From Tepidibacter hydrothermalis (GTDB lineage Bacteria > Bacillota > Clostridia > Peptostreptococcales > Peptostreptococcaceae): DNA of 64,000 nucleotides. The translations under genes and the position numbers were made by a program. Below, one piece after another: positions 20,373-30,213 of this stretch; the stretch's first letter is position 1; every line of letters begins with the position of its first letter. The notes under the pieces were generated by a model, which searched no databases, had not been told where the DNA came from, and was given only the letters and a program-made list of their open reading frames with translations. The stretch spans positions 2,046,001 to 2,110,000 of the forward strand of contig NZ_CP120733.1 in NCBI RefSeq assembly GCF_029542625.1. Reading direction: 5' to 3'.

Positions 20373-22559
20373 TTATCTCAACAATTGAAGTACACCTTGA
20401 GGTTGTTGTTTAGCTTGAGCAAGCATAGATTGAGAGGCTTGTTGTAGTATATTATTCTTACTAAATGCAAGCATCTCTTTTGCCATATCTACATCTCTAA
20501 TTCTTGATTCTGCTGCTGTTAAATTCTCACTTGTGTTGTTAAGGTTATTTATAGTATGTTCTAATCTATTTTGATATGCTCCAAGTTTAGATCTAAATGT
20601 AGATACTTTACTTATGGCATTGCTTATTGTTTCTATAGCATTTGTTGCATTTTCATGACTTGAAACAGCTATTGCTGATTCTATGTTTTTACTGTCTGTT
20701 CCATTTGTTACCCCAGCTTTTTCAGTGAAAGACCCTGTAGATTTAGTTTCTTCTTCTTTGGTTTCACCTTCTTTTGCTTCTACTGCTGCTGCTCCATTTT
20801 CTAATTTGCCAGTAGCTGATACATCTGTAGATCCACCATCAAAATCAGCAGTTCCATCGAATCCTGTTACTTGTATTTTACTTGCATCTATTCCTGATGG
20901 AGCTGAAACCGCTGCTGCTATAGCCGCATTAATAGCTGCATCTTTATTATTACCTGCCTCACCTGCATCTGAATCTAGTGTTATCGTTAATTTATTTCCA
21001 GACCAAGCTGCACCAAGCGTACTTCCTGTAGCAAATGCTATTTCTATATCATTTCCTTTTTCTGCATTCTCTTTTCCACCAGAAATATTTACTTTTACAT
21101 CTGCATTTGACTTATCTTTTAATGTAAACTCTTTGCTCGCTGCTGTTGCTTCTTTAGCCTCAGTTCCTCCTGCTGCTTTAGTTCCTTCAGTTTCTCCTGT
21201 TGATCCTGCTTGAGATATTCCAAGTGCTGATGCACTCATATCTTGTAACTCTATTGTAATTGATTGACCTTTGTTAGCTCCTACTTGTAATACAATTTCT
21301 GATGAAGCTCCTTCTGCTGATTCATTTTCATCTGGCCATTTAATATCAAAGCCCTTAACAGATTTTCCTGTAGACTTACTTTCATCAACTACATCTTCTG
21401 CGTTTAGCTCTTTAGATCCAGCGTGGTCTTTACCAAGTATAGATCCAACATCAGACTCTTCACTTTTACCCCAGTCAAAGTTTACATCAGAACTTTTTAA
21501 ATAAGTTTTTATATCATCCTCTATATTATCTGTAAAATCTTTATAATCTGAATATGTTGTATTATCAGCAATAGCCTTTTCAAGAGCCTTATCTCCACTT
21601 AAAGAAGATTTTTTAATATCATCCATAAAGTTTTGTATAGTTTTACCTGTATCTAGCTTGTTACTTATAAACTTAAGCATAGCATAACCTGTTGCATAAT
21701 CAAGATTTGCCTTTTCAGCACTACTTGCATCCCATTTTCCATTAGTTGCTAATTTTTCTGCTCTTGCTGCTAATGCGTTAAGCTTAGTATCACCTATTCC
21801 ACTTTGATCATTTTTCCCTATAACCTGTCTAAGTCTTTCATCCGCTCCTGCTATTCCCTCAGCTGTACCTTCCATAAACCAAGTAGGGATTCCATCAGTT
21901 CCACCTATTTTATCACCAAATTCATCATACATTATTAAGTGAGTCATTTCGTGTGCTATTATACGGTCAGCATAAAGACCTCCACCAGTATCTCCATTTT
22001 CACCACTACTCTCACCAAAATCTTTTAAGTCTATTTGAAGCTTTAATTCTCCCTTTGCAGTACGAATAGCAGTAGCTGCTGCTCCACCTTTTTCATTAGA
22101 TACAAATTCTACTTCTATTTCATTCTTTCCTGAACCTTCTAGTCCATAAGATTCTTTTATATTATTTGCTGCTACTTCAAGCCATCCACTTTCTTTAAGG
22201 CCTCTTATAATGTTAGCCTTTGCAGTTGCTTCATCTGTAGCACCTGCTTCTCCGCTTCCAGAGCTTAAAAGTTTCTTTTTATTGAATTCTGTAGTATTTG
22301 ATATTCTATTGATTTCTGAGGTTAGTTGATTTATTTCATTTTGAATTTGATCTCTATCTTCACCTGTATACGTATCGTTACCTGCTTGTACTGCAAGTTC
22401 TCTCATTTTTTCAGATATGGCAAGTCCTGCTGCGTCATCTCCAGCTCTATTTATTCTAAGACCTGAAGATAATTTTTCCATACATTTTCCAGATGCTACT
22501 GTATTACCGCTCATCATTCTGTGAGCATTAATAGCATTCATATTATGATTAATTATCAT
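20373..22559 (-). CDS. Flagellinolysin: flagellin carrying a zinc metalloprotease domain, with a D1 deletion
   Basis: A 728-residue flagellin whose variable region holds a gluzincin-like protease. The start ([17 protein letters not shown]) is at 22559, after CAGGGAGG. Both flagellin ends are present, the C-terminus ending [20 protein letters not shown]. The protease has H203-E-M-T-H207 and, 23 residues on, E230 in WFMEG, a complete zinc/catalytic set. Known flagellinolysins make filaments proteolytic. Compared with the neighbouring flagellin, 38 residues of the N-terminal D1 helix are missing precisely between two copies of AATGAGAG (SEKMR joined to ELAVQ). This could impair polymerisation, or make it a minor or secreted subunit. 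An Ala/Gly/Glu/Thr-rich segment of about 250 residues follows the protease. Confidence 0.93.
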   Translation of the reverse strand: MIINHNMNAINAHRMMSGNTVASGKCMEKLSSGLRINRAGDDAAGLAISEKMRELAVQAGNDTYTGEDRDQIQNEINQLTSEINRISNTTEFNKKKLLSSGSGEAGATDEATAKANIIRGLKESGWLEVAANNIKESYGLEGSGKNEIEVEFVSNEKGGAAATAIRTAKGELKLQIDLKDFGESSGENGDTGGGLYADRIIAHEMTHLIMYDEFGDKIGGTDGIPTWFMEGTAEGIAGADERLRQVIGKNDQSGIGDTKLNALAARAEKLATNGKWDASSAEKANLDYATGYAMLKFISNKLDTGKTIQNFMDDIKKSSLSGDKALEKAIADNTTYSDYKDFTDNIEDDIKTYLKSSDVNFDWGKSEESDVGSILGKDHAGSKELNAEDVVDESKSTGKSVKGFDIKWPDENESAEGASSEIVLQVGANKGQSITIELQDMSASALGISQAGSTGETEGTKAAGGTEAKEATAASKEFTLKDKSNADVKVNISGGKENAEKGNDIEIAFATGSTLGAAWSGNKLTITLDSDAGEAGNNKDAAINAAIAAAVSAPSGIDASKIQVTGFDGTADFDGGSTDVSATGKLENGAAAVEAKEGETKEEETKSTGSFTEKAGVTNGTDSKNIESAIAVSSHENATNAIETISNAISKVSTFRSKLGAYQNRLEHTINNLNNTSENLTAAESRIRDVDMAKEMLAFSKNNILQQASQSMLAQAKQQPQGVLQLLR

Positions 22560-22634
22560 AATGTTACCTCCCTGCAATTTATATTTACAGACGTCCTTTT
22601 CTATCAAGTTTTGAAATTCTCGTTATTAAATTTA

Positions 22635-22669
22635 AAAAAAGAGCCAGAGAATTTCTCCGACTCCTTTAT
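22635..22669 (-). terminator. Terminator of the flagellin gene
   Basis: Read leftward: GAGTCGGAGAA, ATTCTCTGGCTC, TTTTTTT. It lies directly after the fliC stop and before the flagellinolysin leader, so the latter probably has its own promoter or depends on read-through. Confidence 0.85.
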
Positions 22670-22682
22670 TATTTACAAGTTA

Positions 22683-25196
22683 TTATCTTAATAACTGAAG
22701 TACACCTTGTGGTGCTTGTTTAGCTTGAGCAAGCATAGCTTGAGAAGCTTGTTGTAATATGTTATTTTTAGAGAATGCTAACATTTCTTTAGCCATGTCA
22801 ACGTCTCTAATTCTTGATTCTGCTGCTGTTAAGTTTTCAGAAGAAGTTCCTAAGTTATTAATTGTATGCTCAAGTCTATTTTGGAATGCTCCAAGTTTAG
22901 ATCTCTCAGTTGATACTTTGTTTATAGCATCGTTTAATACTTCTATGGCATTTGTAGCATTGTCATGAGTAGAAACATCAAGTGCCGATTCTACATTGTT
23001 ACTATCTGTTCCATTAGTTACTTCACTCTTTTCAGTGAAAGCTCCTTCACCATCTTCAGCTGGTGGAGCTGTAACAGATGTTGTAGTTGCGTTACCTGCT
23101 ACCCCTGCTGTCTTAGCTGTAACTGTTAATGTTGTAGCATCTCCTTTAGTTAAAGTAACATTTGTAGGAGCATCTGTACTTGCTACTATTGCATCTATTA
23201 CTTGCTCATTACCTGTAAATCCTTTTATATCTATTCCTACATTTGATCCTGAATATGCTCCATCTGTGCTATCAAATAGTTCATATGTTTTATCATCTAT
23301 TGTTATTTGTGTTCCTTTTGCAGCTAACTTATCTGCATCAAATGTAACTGATCCTGTTGCTTCTTTTGCTGGAGTTGTTGGATCTGTACCATCAGTTGAT
23401 GTAGTTGCAGTTGCCTCTGTTAATCCTGTTAATGTTTCAAAAGCATCTTTACTTGCTCCAGTACCTTTTGTTAATGTAACAGTTATTGAATCCGTACCAG
23501 GATTTTTAGCTTCAACAGTTAATTTATTAGTAGTACCATCTTTAGTTATTGTAGCTACATCTGATAATTTATTTCCATCAGTATCAACTGCATCCCCAAG
23601 TGCTGCTACTAAATCATCTGCACTAGCTGTTGCTCCTAAACCTTCGATAGCTGCATTATCAAGTGTGTATGTTTTAGATCCAACTGCTACCTCTATCTTT
23701 GCACCAACCATTTTACCACCTGATAAATCCGCAGCAGCTCCCATTACAGCTTGACCATCAGTCTTTGATTTTGTTCCTCCTACTGCATCTTCTCCTCCTG
23801 CTAAAGTTGCTCCTGCTGCTGTTGGTACACTTGATGTTGCACCTTCTGATTTTTTAGATATTCCAAGAGATTCTGCTCTCATATCTCCTATAGATATTGT
23901 AAATGCTTGACCTTTATTTGCTCCTATTTGTAATGTAGCCTCAAATCCTTTAGCATCACTTTCTTGTTCTGGTGGAGCTACAACTGATATATCTGTATTA
24001 TTACCTGCTACCCCTGATGTCTTAGCTGTAACTGTTAATGTTGTAGCATCTCCTTTAGTTAAAGTAACATTTGTAGGAGCATCTGTACTTGCTACTATTG
24101 CATCTATTACTTGCTCATTACCTGTAAATCCTTTTATATCTATTCCTACATTTGATCCTGAATATGCTCCATCTGTGCTATCAAATAGTTCATATGTCTT
24201 ATCATCTATTGTTATTTGTGTTCCTTTTGCAGCTAACTTATCTGCATCAAATGTAACTGATCCTGTTGCTTCTTTTGCTGGAGTTGTTGGATCTGTACCA
24301 TCAGTTGATGTAGTTGCAGTTGCCTCTGTTAATCCTGTTAATGTTTCAAAAGCATCTTTACTTGCTCCAGTACCTTTTGTTAATGTAACAGTTATTGAAT
24401 CCGTACCAGGATTTTTAGCTTCAACAGTTAATTTATTAGTAGTACCATCTTTAGTTATTGTAGCTACATCTGATAATTTATTTCCATCAGTATCAACTGC
24501 ATCCCCAAGTACTGCTACTAAATCATCTGCACTAGCTGTTGCTCCTAAACCTTCGATAGCTGCATTATCAAGTGTGTATGTTTTAGATCCAACTGCTACT
24601 TCTATCTTTGCACCAACCATTTTACCACCTGATAAATCCGCAGCAGCTCCCATTACAGCTTGACCATCAGTCTTTGATTTTGTTCCTCCTACTGCATCCT
24701 CTCCTCCTGTTAATTTTAATCCTGATGCAGTTGGTACACTTGTATTATTAGTTGCTGCTTTTGCTGCTGCAGCAGATTCTCCACCATCTAATACTTTTTG
24801 AGTATTGAACTCAGTAGTATTACCGATTCTATTTATTTCTGAAGTTAATTGATTAATCTCATTTTGAATTTGATCTCTATCTTCACCTGTATTCGTATCA
24901 TTACCTGCTTGTACTGCTAATTCTCTCATTCTTTGAAGAATAGATTGTGTTTCATTTAAAGCTCCTTCAGCAGTTTGAATCATAGAAATACCATCTTGAG
25001 AGTTTCTTTGAGCTTGATCTAATCCTCTTATTTGAGCTCTCATTTTTTCACTTATTGCAAGTCCTGCTGCATCGTCTCCGGCTCTGTTAATTCTAAGTCC
25101 TGAAGATAATTTCTCCATTGACTTTCCTGATGCTACAGTGTTTGAAGACATCATTCTGTGTGCGTTTAACGCATTCATATTGTGATTAATAATCAT
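22683..25196 (-). CDS. fliC: Flagellin with internally duplicated variable region
   Basis: An 837-residue flagellin, far longer than a minimal one (about 270-300). The N-terminal D0/D1 region ([20 protein letters not shown] to [12 protein letters not shown], about 145 residues) and C-terminal D1/D0 (from about 745, ending [20 protein letters not shown]) are complete and typical. The variable middle is two copies of a Thr/Ala/Asp-rich domain set with a 303-residue period; the copies are almost identical in DNA. The start is at 25196, where CAGGGAGG precedes ATG; an in-frame start 48 bases upstream lacks a site. The leader carries two GGGA-type motifs that may bind CsrA. A terminator follows. 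Confidence 0.96.
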   Translation of the reverse strand: MIINHNMNALNAHRMMSSNTVASGKSMEKLSSGLRINRAGDDAAGLAISEKMRAQIRGLDQAQRNSQDGISMIQTAEGALNETQSILQRMRELAVQAGNDTNTGEDRDQIQNEINQLTSEINRIGNTTEFNTQKVLDGGESAAAAKAATNNTSVPTASGLKLTGGEDAVGGTKSKTDGQAVMGAAADLSGGKMVGAKIEVAVGSKTYTLDNAAIEGLGATASADDLVAVLGDAVDTDGNKLSDVATITKDGTTNKLTVEAKNPGTDSITVTLTKGTGASKDAFETLTGLTEATATTSTDGTDPTTPAKEATGSVTFDADKLAAKGTQITIDDKTYELFDSTDGAYSGSNVGIDIKGFTGNEQVIDAIVASTDAPTNVTLTKGDATTLTVTAKTSGVAGNNTDISVVAPPEQESDAKGFEATLQIGANKGQAFTISIGDMRAESLGISKKSEGATSSVPTAAGATLAGGEDAVGGTKSKTDGQAVMGAAADLSGGKMVGAKIEVAVGSKTYTLDNAAIEGLGATASADDLVAALGDAVDTDGNKLSDVATITKDGTTNKLTVEAKNPGTDSITVTLTKGTGASKDAFETLTGLTEATATTSTDGTDPTTPAKEATGSVTFDADKLAAKGTQITIDDKTYELFDSTDGAYSGSNVGIDIKGFTGNEQVIDAIVASTDAPTNVTLTKGDATTLTVTAKTAGVAGNATTTSVTAPPAEDGEGAFTEKSEVTNGTDSNNVESALDVSTHDNATNAIEVLNDAINKVSTERSKLGAFQNRLEHTINNLGTSSENLTAAESRIRDVDMAKEMLAFSKNNILQQASQAMLAQAKQAPQGVLQLLR
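23090..24738 (-). repeat. Near-identical tandem repeat inside fliC
   Basis: Two blocks (about 23097-23835 and 24006-24738) repeat with a 909-base offset, i.e. 303 codons in frame. Across roughly 700 bases only a handful of substitutions are visible (for example CATATGTTTTATC versus CATATGTCTTATC, and AGTGCTGCT versus AGTACTGCT). Such identity implies recent duplication or ongoing gene conversion, and copy number could vary between strains. Confidence 0.93.
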
Positions 25197-25285
25197 AATG
25201 TAAAACCTCCCTGAATTTTTTTGGTACACGTCCCTTTGCACCATTAATATATATTTTCAAAAGTCATTTTGACTTTCAAAGCGAA

Positions 25286-25456
25286 TTAATCATTTACTGC
25301 TTGCTTTTTATTCTCTACACCTTCTCTTAATATCGTTACTTCTCTAGGTGCATCGATTGCTACTCTTGTAGTATTTTCTTTTACCTTTACGAATGTTATC
25401 TTTACATTGTCACCGATAGTAATTGTTTCACCTGTCTTTATTCCTAGTACAAGCAT
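25286..25456 (-). CDS. csrA: Carbon storage regulator CsrA, copy 1 (flagellin-proximal)
   Basis: A 56-residue RNA-binding repressor. The protein begins MLVLGIKTGETITIGDNVKI and contains the RNA-contact strand VAIDAPREVTILRE. CsrA dimers bind GGA motifs in hairpin loops and in flagellated Firmicutes repress flagellin translation until FliW sequesters them. The start has GGGAGGATG upstream, itself containing a GGA. It lies about 90 bases before fliC on the same strand with no terminator between, so csrA and fliC can be co-transcribed. Upstream lie two AGGA-hairpin/terminator elements. No fliW is present in the window. Confidence 0.96.
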   Translation of the reverse strand: MLVLGIKTGETITIGDNVKITFVKVKENTTRVAIDAPREVTILREGVENKKQAVND

Positions 25457-25502
25457 CTAATCATCCTCCCTGACCTTTCTCCTAATTACCTTTTTAGGTA
25501 AT

Positions 25503-25622
25503 AAAAAAAGAGTTAATTCATAATCAGATTTGCGAAAACAAATCTAATTGTGCATTAACTCTTCCTTGAGAATTTGTTTTTAAGTTTTTAATTCAAACAA
25601 TACATTATCATTCCTTGGATAA
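25503..25622 (-). ncRNA. Candidate CsrA-binding leader or sRNA element 1
   Basis: Read leftward: a hairpin TTATC-CAAGGAAT-GATAA (25622-25605), then 49 bases later CTC-AAGGAA-GAG (25570-25559), whose GAG arm is also the start of a long intrinsic terminator (AAGAGTTAAT at about 25563-25554 pairing with ATTAACTCTT at 25514-25505, plus an inner stem AGATTTG/CAAATCT and seven T). Both loops show the AGGA core expected of CsrA sites. CsrA binding to the second hairpin would block the terminator, allowing read-through into csrA copy 1 and fliC. Alternatively it is the end of a short CsrA-sponge RNA. Confidence 0.6.
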
Positions 25623-25684
25623 AATATCGTTCTACTTTTGTAACATCAGTCTTGTCCTATTTTTAGGACTTGTTTTAATATAAT

Positions 25685-25810
25685 AAAAAAGGATGAGTTA
25701 ATATCTAGAACAATCTATTAAAATAAATCGATCCACATATTAACTCATCCTTGAGAAATACATATTAATATTCTTTTAAGTTAGATTATTTTACTAACAT
25801 TCCTTGTTAG
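25685..25810 (-). ncRNA. Candidate CsrA-binding leader or sRNA element 2
   Basis: The same architecture as element 1 but with different spacer sequence. The first hairpin is CTAACA-AGGAA-TGTTAG (25810-25794), embedded in ACAAGGAATGT, close to the CsrA consensus. The second is CTCA-AGGA-TGAG (25755-25744), 53 bases on. The terminator arms AAGGATGAGTTAATAT and ATATTAACTCATCCTT (16 perfect pairs, then T6) begin inside the second CsrA-like site, so CsrA binding and termination are mutually exclusive. It starts 47 bases after the stop of csrA copy 2. Confidence 0.6.
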
Positions 25811-25856
25811 CAAAGTTAACCTTAATATTTTTATTAACTATATTAAACCATAAGTG

Positions 25857-26027
25857 CTATATATTAGTCAAGATATTTTTATCTTGAACTCCTTCTCTCA
25901 ATATTGTAACTTCTTTAGGTGCATCGATTGCCACCCTTATTGTGTTTTCTTTAACCTTTACAAAATTGATTTTAACATTTTCATTTATAGAAATGAATTC
26001 ACCTGGTTTTATTCCTAGTACAAGCAT
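25857..26027 (-). CDS. csrA: Carbon storage regulator CsrA, copy 2
   Basis: A second 56-residue CsrA, about 70 percent identical by eye to copy 1 (MLVLGIKPGEFISINENVKI, then VAIDAPKEVTILREGV). The RNA-contact strands are conserved; differences cluster in the second strand and the C-terminal tail. Its ribosome site lies in CTCAAGGAGGAAGG, which repeats the CTCAAGGA motif seen in the two elements downstream and suggests autoregulation. It is the first gene of the leftward csrA-csrA-fliC-flagellinolysin group. Two CsrA paralogues could hetero-dimerise or bind different RNA sets. Confidence 0.95.
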   Translation of the reverse strand: MLVLGIKPGEFISINENVKINFVKVKENTIRVAIDAPKEVTILREGVQDKNILTNI

Positions 26028-26191
26028 TTAACCTTCCTCCTTGAGTATAATTTTTATAAAGCATTCATTTACATATTAATTTCTTAAGTTGTTCTTTATA
26101 TCTTTATTATAGAATTTATAGGTTATATGAACTATCTATTTTGATTACATTTTCCTTACATTCATGTAATCTTGTATAGTTCTATATAATT

Positions 26192-26230
26192 ATAAAAATA
26201 AGCACAGACTACTATATAATCTGTGCTCTC
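26192..26230 (-). terminator. Terminator of the permease operon
   Basis: Read leftward: GAGCACAGATTATATAGTAG then TCTGTGCTTATTTTT. It ends the five-permease operon and isolates it from csrA. Confidence 0.85.
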
Positions 26231-26256
26231 ATCTATAATTAAATTTATATTTGTTA

Positions 26257-28182
26257 TTATAAAATAGTTCTTGATAAATCTCGCATATATTTCGAACGAA
26301 TTATTAAAAAATAAATAAACTGAACTACAAAGAATGCAAATAACACTATAAACAAATGTAAAGTGAAAGATTTTGAAAATACTATTTCTAATGTTTTAAT
26401 AAAAAAATATGTATGAACACATGCAAGTATATATGGTATAAAAAATATTATACCGATCTGAATAGTCGATGCTTTTTTCATTTCTTCTAATGTTAATCCT
26501 ATTTTTGAAATATCTTGATATTTTCTCTTTTCTTGGTTTAATGTAATATACAATCTCAGATATAAGAAGCTTCCAGCGACACTTAAAAACATAACTCCAG
26601 TAAATAAGGATAGATACAGCAGTATCTTCCAAAACTCTATTTCAAATTCCAACCCCTGAGAGGTTGAATAAAAATAGAATGGATCTCCAGATTGTCTATT
26701 AAATTTCTCTGAGAGCTGATGACCAATATATCCTGTCTTTTCCCAATCTGAAACTTTATATATATAATAAGTATTTATTTCACCAGTATTTTTAATTGTT
26801 TCGAAGATATAATCATTTACTATTATTGTCTTAAAAAAAAGATGAGCTGGTAATATATTTCCATTAGTCATTCCAACATTATTTAAAATAATATTTCCAT
26901 TGTTTAGAGACAAAGTTTTACTGTTTAAAAATTCATCTCTTTTAACATCATAATCATATGAGTAAGGTACTAAATAAATTTCATTTTCTTTCAAACTAAC
27001 TTTTTTCATATTGAAAACAGGTGCAATCTCATTATACTCAGAAAGTTTTATAATATAAATTTCTTGTTTGTCATCTGTAATTTGTTTTGAAATTGTTGAT
27101 GTATATTTTTTAAACTCAAATCCATCTTTTTTAAGAGAGTCTTCTATCTCTTTAATATGTTTTTGTTCTTTATTATTTCCTGACAATGATAGATAAACAA
27201 ATGATATTGAACATTTTTTTATTATTTCATCTTTTACTATTGTGTTCATTACATAGAAAGAAGTTATTGAAATAAAAGTTATTGTTAGAATCATAGTAAC
27301 TAAGAAAAGAACTCGTGCATTATATCTTATACGATACTCTAAATCAGATATCCAAAGAATATTAATTTTTTTCATATAAAATCTTCTTTTATTTTTTAAT
27401 TTTTCAATTATAAATATACTGAACTGCGTGAAAAAAAAGAAGGTTCCAATAGCTATAATTACAAAAATAAATATAATTTGAACAGCAACAGTTTCACTTA
27501 ATATATATAAAAAATTATTTATGTATTCTAATTCTCTAAAAGCAGCCATAAAATATCCACTAAACATTAGTGAAATGGATACAATCGACAATGCTTTAGA
27601 ATATTTTATTTCTATATCTACTCTATTCCTTTCTTTAATTAAAGTATTTATATTTTTTATTCGAAGTAAAAATGGAGTAAGTAATGAAATTATAAAGAAC
27701 AAAAGAAAATACATTATAACCGTATACATAATTGCTTTTGTAGGAAAATAAAAGGGCAAGAAGCTCATACCTATAATTTTTTCTGATAATAACAATAATA
27801 ACTTTGTGAAAACCAGACCCACAATTATTCCTGTTATAATTGAAAGAAATCCTATAATAATATTTTCAAGAAATATTAAAAAATGAAATTGTCTTTTAGA
27901 CATTCCAATAATTGTTAGAACTCCAAATTCTTTTCTTCTTATTTTCAAAAATGTATTTACTGAATAAAATATAAACATAATAGAAAATATAAAAATTACC
28001 ATTTCCGCATAATCCATTGCCCAACTTAATGAATTCCTATTTGGATATAATATACTTGGATGAAAAATATATATAGCAAATGTAAAAAAAATCATAACTG
28101 AAATTGCACTACTTAAATAATAAGCAAAATAAGTTTTAAAGTTTCTTTTTACATTATTTAAAGCAAACTGCCAAAAATTCAT
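26257..28182 (-). CDS. BceB-like FtsX-domain ABC permease, copy 5
   Basis: A 641-residue permease of the BceB type: ten membrane helices in a 4-2-4-like layout with a large extracellular domain (about residues 320-520) between helices 7 and 8, flanked by FtsX domains. It begins MNFWQFALNNVKRNFKTYFA, a start shared by all five paralogues here. In known systems BceAB and the kinase form a sensing and detoxification complex against cell-wall peptide antibiotics. The start is at 28182; the GTG nine bases upstream lies inside the AGGAGGTG ribosome site. It is the last gene of the operon and has no ATPase of its own, so it must share the one at 35545. Confidence 0.92.
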   Translation of the reverse strand: MNFWQFALNNVKRNFKTYFAYYLSSAISVMIFFTFAIYIFHPSILYPNRNSLSWAMDYAEMVIFIFSIMFIFYSVNTFLKIRRKEFGVLTIIGMSKRQFHFLIFLENIIIGFLSIITGIIVGLVFTKLLLLLSEKIIGMSFLPFYFPTKAIMYTVIMYFLLFFIISLLTPFLLRIKNINTLIKERNRVDIEIKYSKALSIVSISLMFSGYFMAAFRELEYINNFLYILSETVAVQIIFIFVIIAIGTFFFFTQFSIFIIEKLKNKRRFYMKKINILWISDLEYRIRYNARVLFLVTMILTITFISITSFYVMNTIVKDEIIKKCSISFVYLSLSGNNKEQKHIKEIEDSLKKDGFEFKKYTSTISKQITDDKQEIYIIKLSEYNEIAPVFNMKKVSLKENEIYLVPYSYDYDVKRDEFLNSKTLSLNNGNIILNNVGMTNGNILPAHLFFKTIIVNDYIFETIKNTGEINTYYIYKVSDWEKTGYIGHQLSEKFNRQSGDPFYFYSTSQGLEFEIEFWKILLYLSLFTGVMFLSVAGSFLYLRLYITLNQEKRKYQDISKIGLTLEEMKKASTIQIGIIFFIPYILACVHTYFFIKTLEIVFSKSFTLHLFIVLFAFFVVQFIYFLIIRSKYMRDLSRTIL

Positions 28183-28229
28183 TTCTGTCACCTCCTAGTT
28201 GCTAAAACACTTCTATTAAAAATTTATTA

Positions 28230-30158
28230 TTATAAAATAGCTCTTGATAATTCTCGTATATGCCTGGATCGAATTATTAAAAAATAAATAAACTGAACTA
28301 CAAAGAAGGCAAATAGTATTGCACTCATCTGTAACGTAAACGATTTTAAAAAAATTATTTCTAATGTTTTTATAAAAAAGCATGTGTGAATACATGCACA
28401 TATATATGGCACAAAAATTATTATACCTATCTCAATAGTAGTTGCTAATTTCATTTCTTCAATTGTTATTCCAATCTTTGAAATAGCATAGTATTTTTTC
28501 TTTTGTTGATCTAATGATATATAAAATCTTAAGTATAACAAACTTCCAGCTGCACTTAAGAACATAACTCCAGTAAATAAGGATAGATACAGTAATATCT
28601 CCCACAGTTCTGTTTCAGTTTCCAATCCATATGAGGCTGCAAAAAAGTAAAATGGATCTCCTACTTGTTTATTAAATTTTCTATAAAGCTGCTGTGCGAT
28701 ACATCCAATTTTTTTCAATTTTGAAATTTTATACGAATAATGAGTATTTATTTCACTAGTATTTTGAATTGTTTTAAATATATAATCATTTACTACAATT
28801 GCTCTAAAATGCAAATGAATAGGAAAAATATTTTTTTCTGCTGTTTCAACATTATTTAGTATAATCCTTTCATTATTTAAATAGAAAATTTTACTGGTAA
28901 CAAATGAATTTGTTTTATTATTATTATAATAATATTTATCTGGTATTAAATATGCTTCATTTTCTTTTAATCTAACATTTTTCATACCTAAAACATCTGC
29001 AATCTCATTATACTCAGAAAGTTTCATAATATAAATTTCTTGTTTATCATCAATATCATGTCTCAATATCACTGATGTATTTTTTTTAAACTCAAATCCA
29101 TCTTTTTTAAGAAAGTCTTCTATTTCTTCAATATGTTGCTGTTCATTTTTATTGCCCGGCAATGATACATAACTAAAGGCTATTGAATACTCTTTTATTC
29201 TCTTATCTTTTACTATAGTTTCCATTGCATAAAAAGAAGTTATTGAACTAAATGTTACTGTTAAAAGCATAGTAACTAAAAAAAGTACTCTTGCATTGTA
29301 TCTTATACGATATGCTAAATCTGATATCCAAAAAATATTGATTTTTTTCATATAAAATCTTCTTTTCTTTTTTAATTTTTCAATTATAAATATGCTAAGC
29401 TGTGAGAAAAAAAAGAAAGTTCCAATAGTTATAATTACAAAAAGAAATAAAATTTGAACACCAATAGAATCAGTAATTGTATATAAAAAATCATTTACAG
29501 TATCTAATTTTCTAAAGGCAGCCATAAAATATCCAATCACTATGAGTAATATAGATAAAATAGACAATACTTTAGAAAATTTTATTTCTATATCCCCTAT
29601 AGTAGATTCTTTTAATAGACTATTCACTTTTCTCATTCTTAAAAAAAATGGAATTGTCAATGAACTTATAAAAAACAGTATAAAAAAAGTTATTACAGTT
29701 AACATAATTGGTTTTATCGAAAAATAACAACACAGTGTATCTGTACCTATTATTGTTTCTGATAATAATAAAAAGAACTTTGTAAATACCAATCCTATAA
29801 TTATTCCTGTTACAATTGAAAAAGCTCCAATAATCATATTTATAAAGAAAAATAAAATTTTAAGTTGAGTTTTTGATATACCTAGAATCATCAGAATTCC
29901 AATATCTTTCCTTCTTATTTTCAAAATTATATTTGCTGAATAAAATACAAACAGAATTAAAAAAACAAAAATCAGTATTTGTGTATAAACCATACCCCAG
30001 CTTAGTGGATCACTGTTTAGATATACTATACTTGGATGAAATACGTATGTAGCAAATATAAAAAAAAACATAACAGAAATTGCACTACTAAAATAATAAG
30101 TACAGTAAATCCTAAAATTTCTTTTTATATTATTTAAAGCAAACTGCAAAAAACTCAT
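28230..30158 (-). CDS. BceB-like FtsX-domain ABC permease, copy 4
   Basis: A 642-residue paralogue and the closest relative of copy 5, sharing long stretches such as KKINIFWISDLAYRIRYNAR before helix 7. All ten helices and a full extracellular domain are present. The extracellular domain (for example RHDIDDKQEIYIMKLSEYNE) differs in detail from its neighbours, as expected if each copy binds a different peptide or lipid target. The start is at 30158, following AGGAGGTG; the upstream GTG is part of that site. The gap to copy 5 is 47 bases without a terminator. Confidence 0.92.
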   Translation of the reverse strand: MSFLQFALNNIKRNFRIYCTYYFSSAISVMFFFIFATYVFHPSIVYLNSDPLSWGMVYTQILIFVFLILFVFYSANIILKIRRKDIGILMILGISKTQLKILFFFINMIIGAFSIVTGIIIGLVFTKFFLLLSETIIGTDTLCCYFSIKPIMLTVITFFILFFISSLTIPFFLRMRKVNSLLKESTIGDIEIKFSKVLSILSILLIVIGYFMAAFRKLDTVNDFLYTITDSIGVQILFLFVIITIGTFFFFSQLSIFIIEKLKKKRRFYMKKINIFWISDLAYRIRYNARVLFLVTMLLTVTFSSITSFYAMETIVKDKRIKEYSIAFSYVSLPGNKNEQQHIEEIEDFLKKDGFEFKKNTSVILRHDIDDKQEIYIMKLSEYNEIADVLGMKNVRLKENEAYLIPDKYYYNNNKTNSFVTSKIFYLNNERIILNNVETAEKNIFPIHLHFRAIVVNDYIFKTIQNTSEINTHYSYKISKLKKIGCIAQQLYRKFNKQVGDPFYFFAASYGLETETELWEILLYLSLFTGVMFLSAAGSLLYLRFYISLDQQKKKYYAISKIGITIEEMKLATTIEIGIIIFVPYICACIHTCFFIKTLEIIFLKSFTLQMSAILFAFFVVQFIYFLIIRSRHIRELSRAIL

Positions 30159-30213
30159 TTCTGTCACCTCCTCGTAGCTAAACTTTTCTATTTGAAAATT
30201 TATTAATATATTA

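Noticed and set aside
20683-24663. Long open frames on the + strand opposite the two flagellin genes
   Set aside because: They are low-complexity Ser/Val/Pro/Ala translations antisense to repetitive flagellin codons, lack ribosome sites, and duplicate exactly where fliC duplicates.
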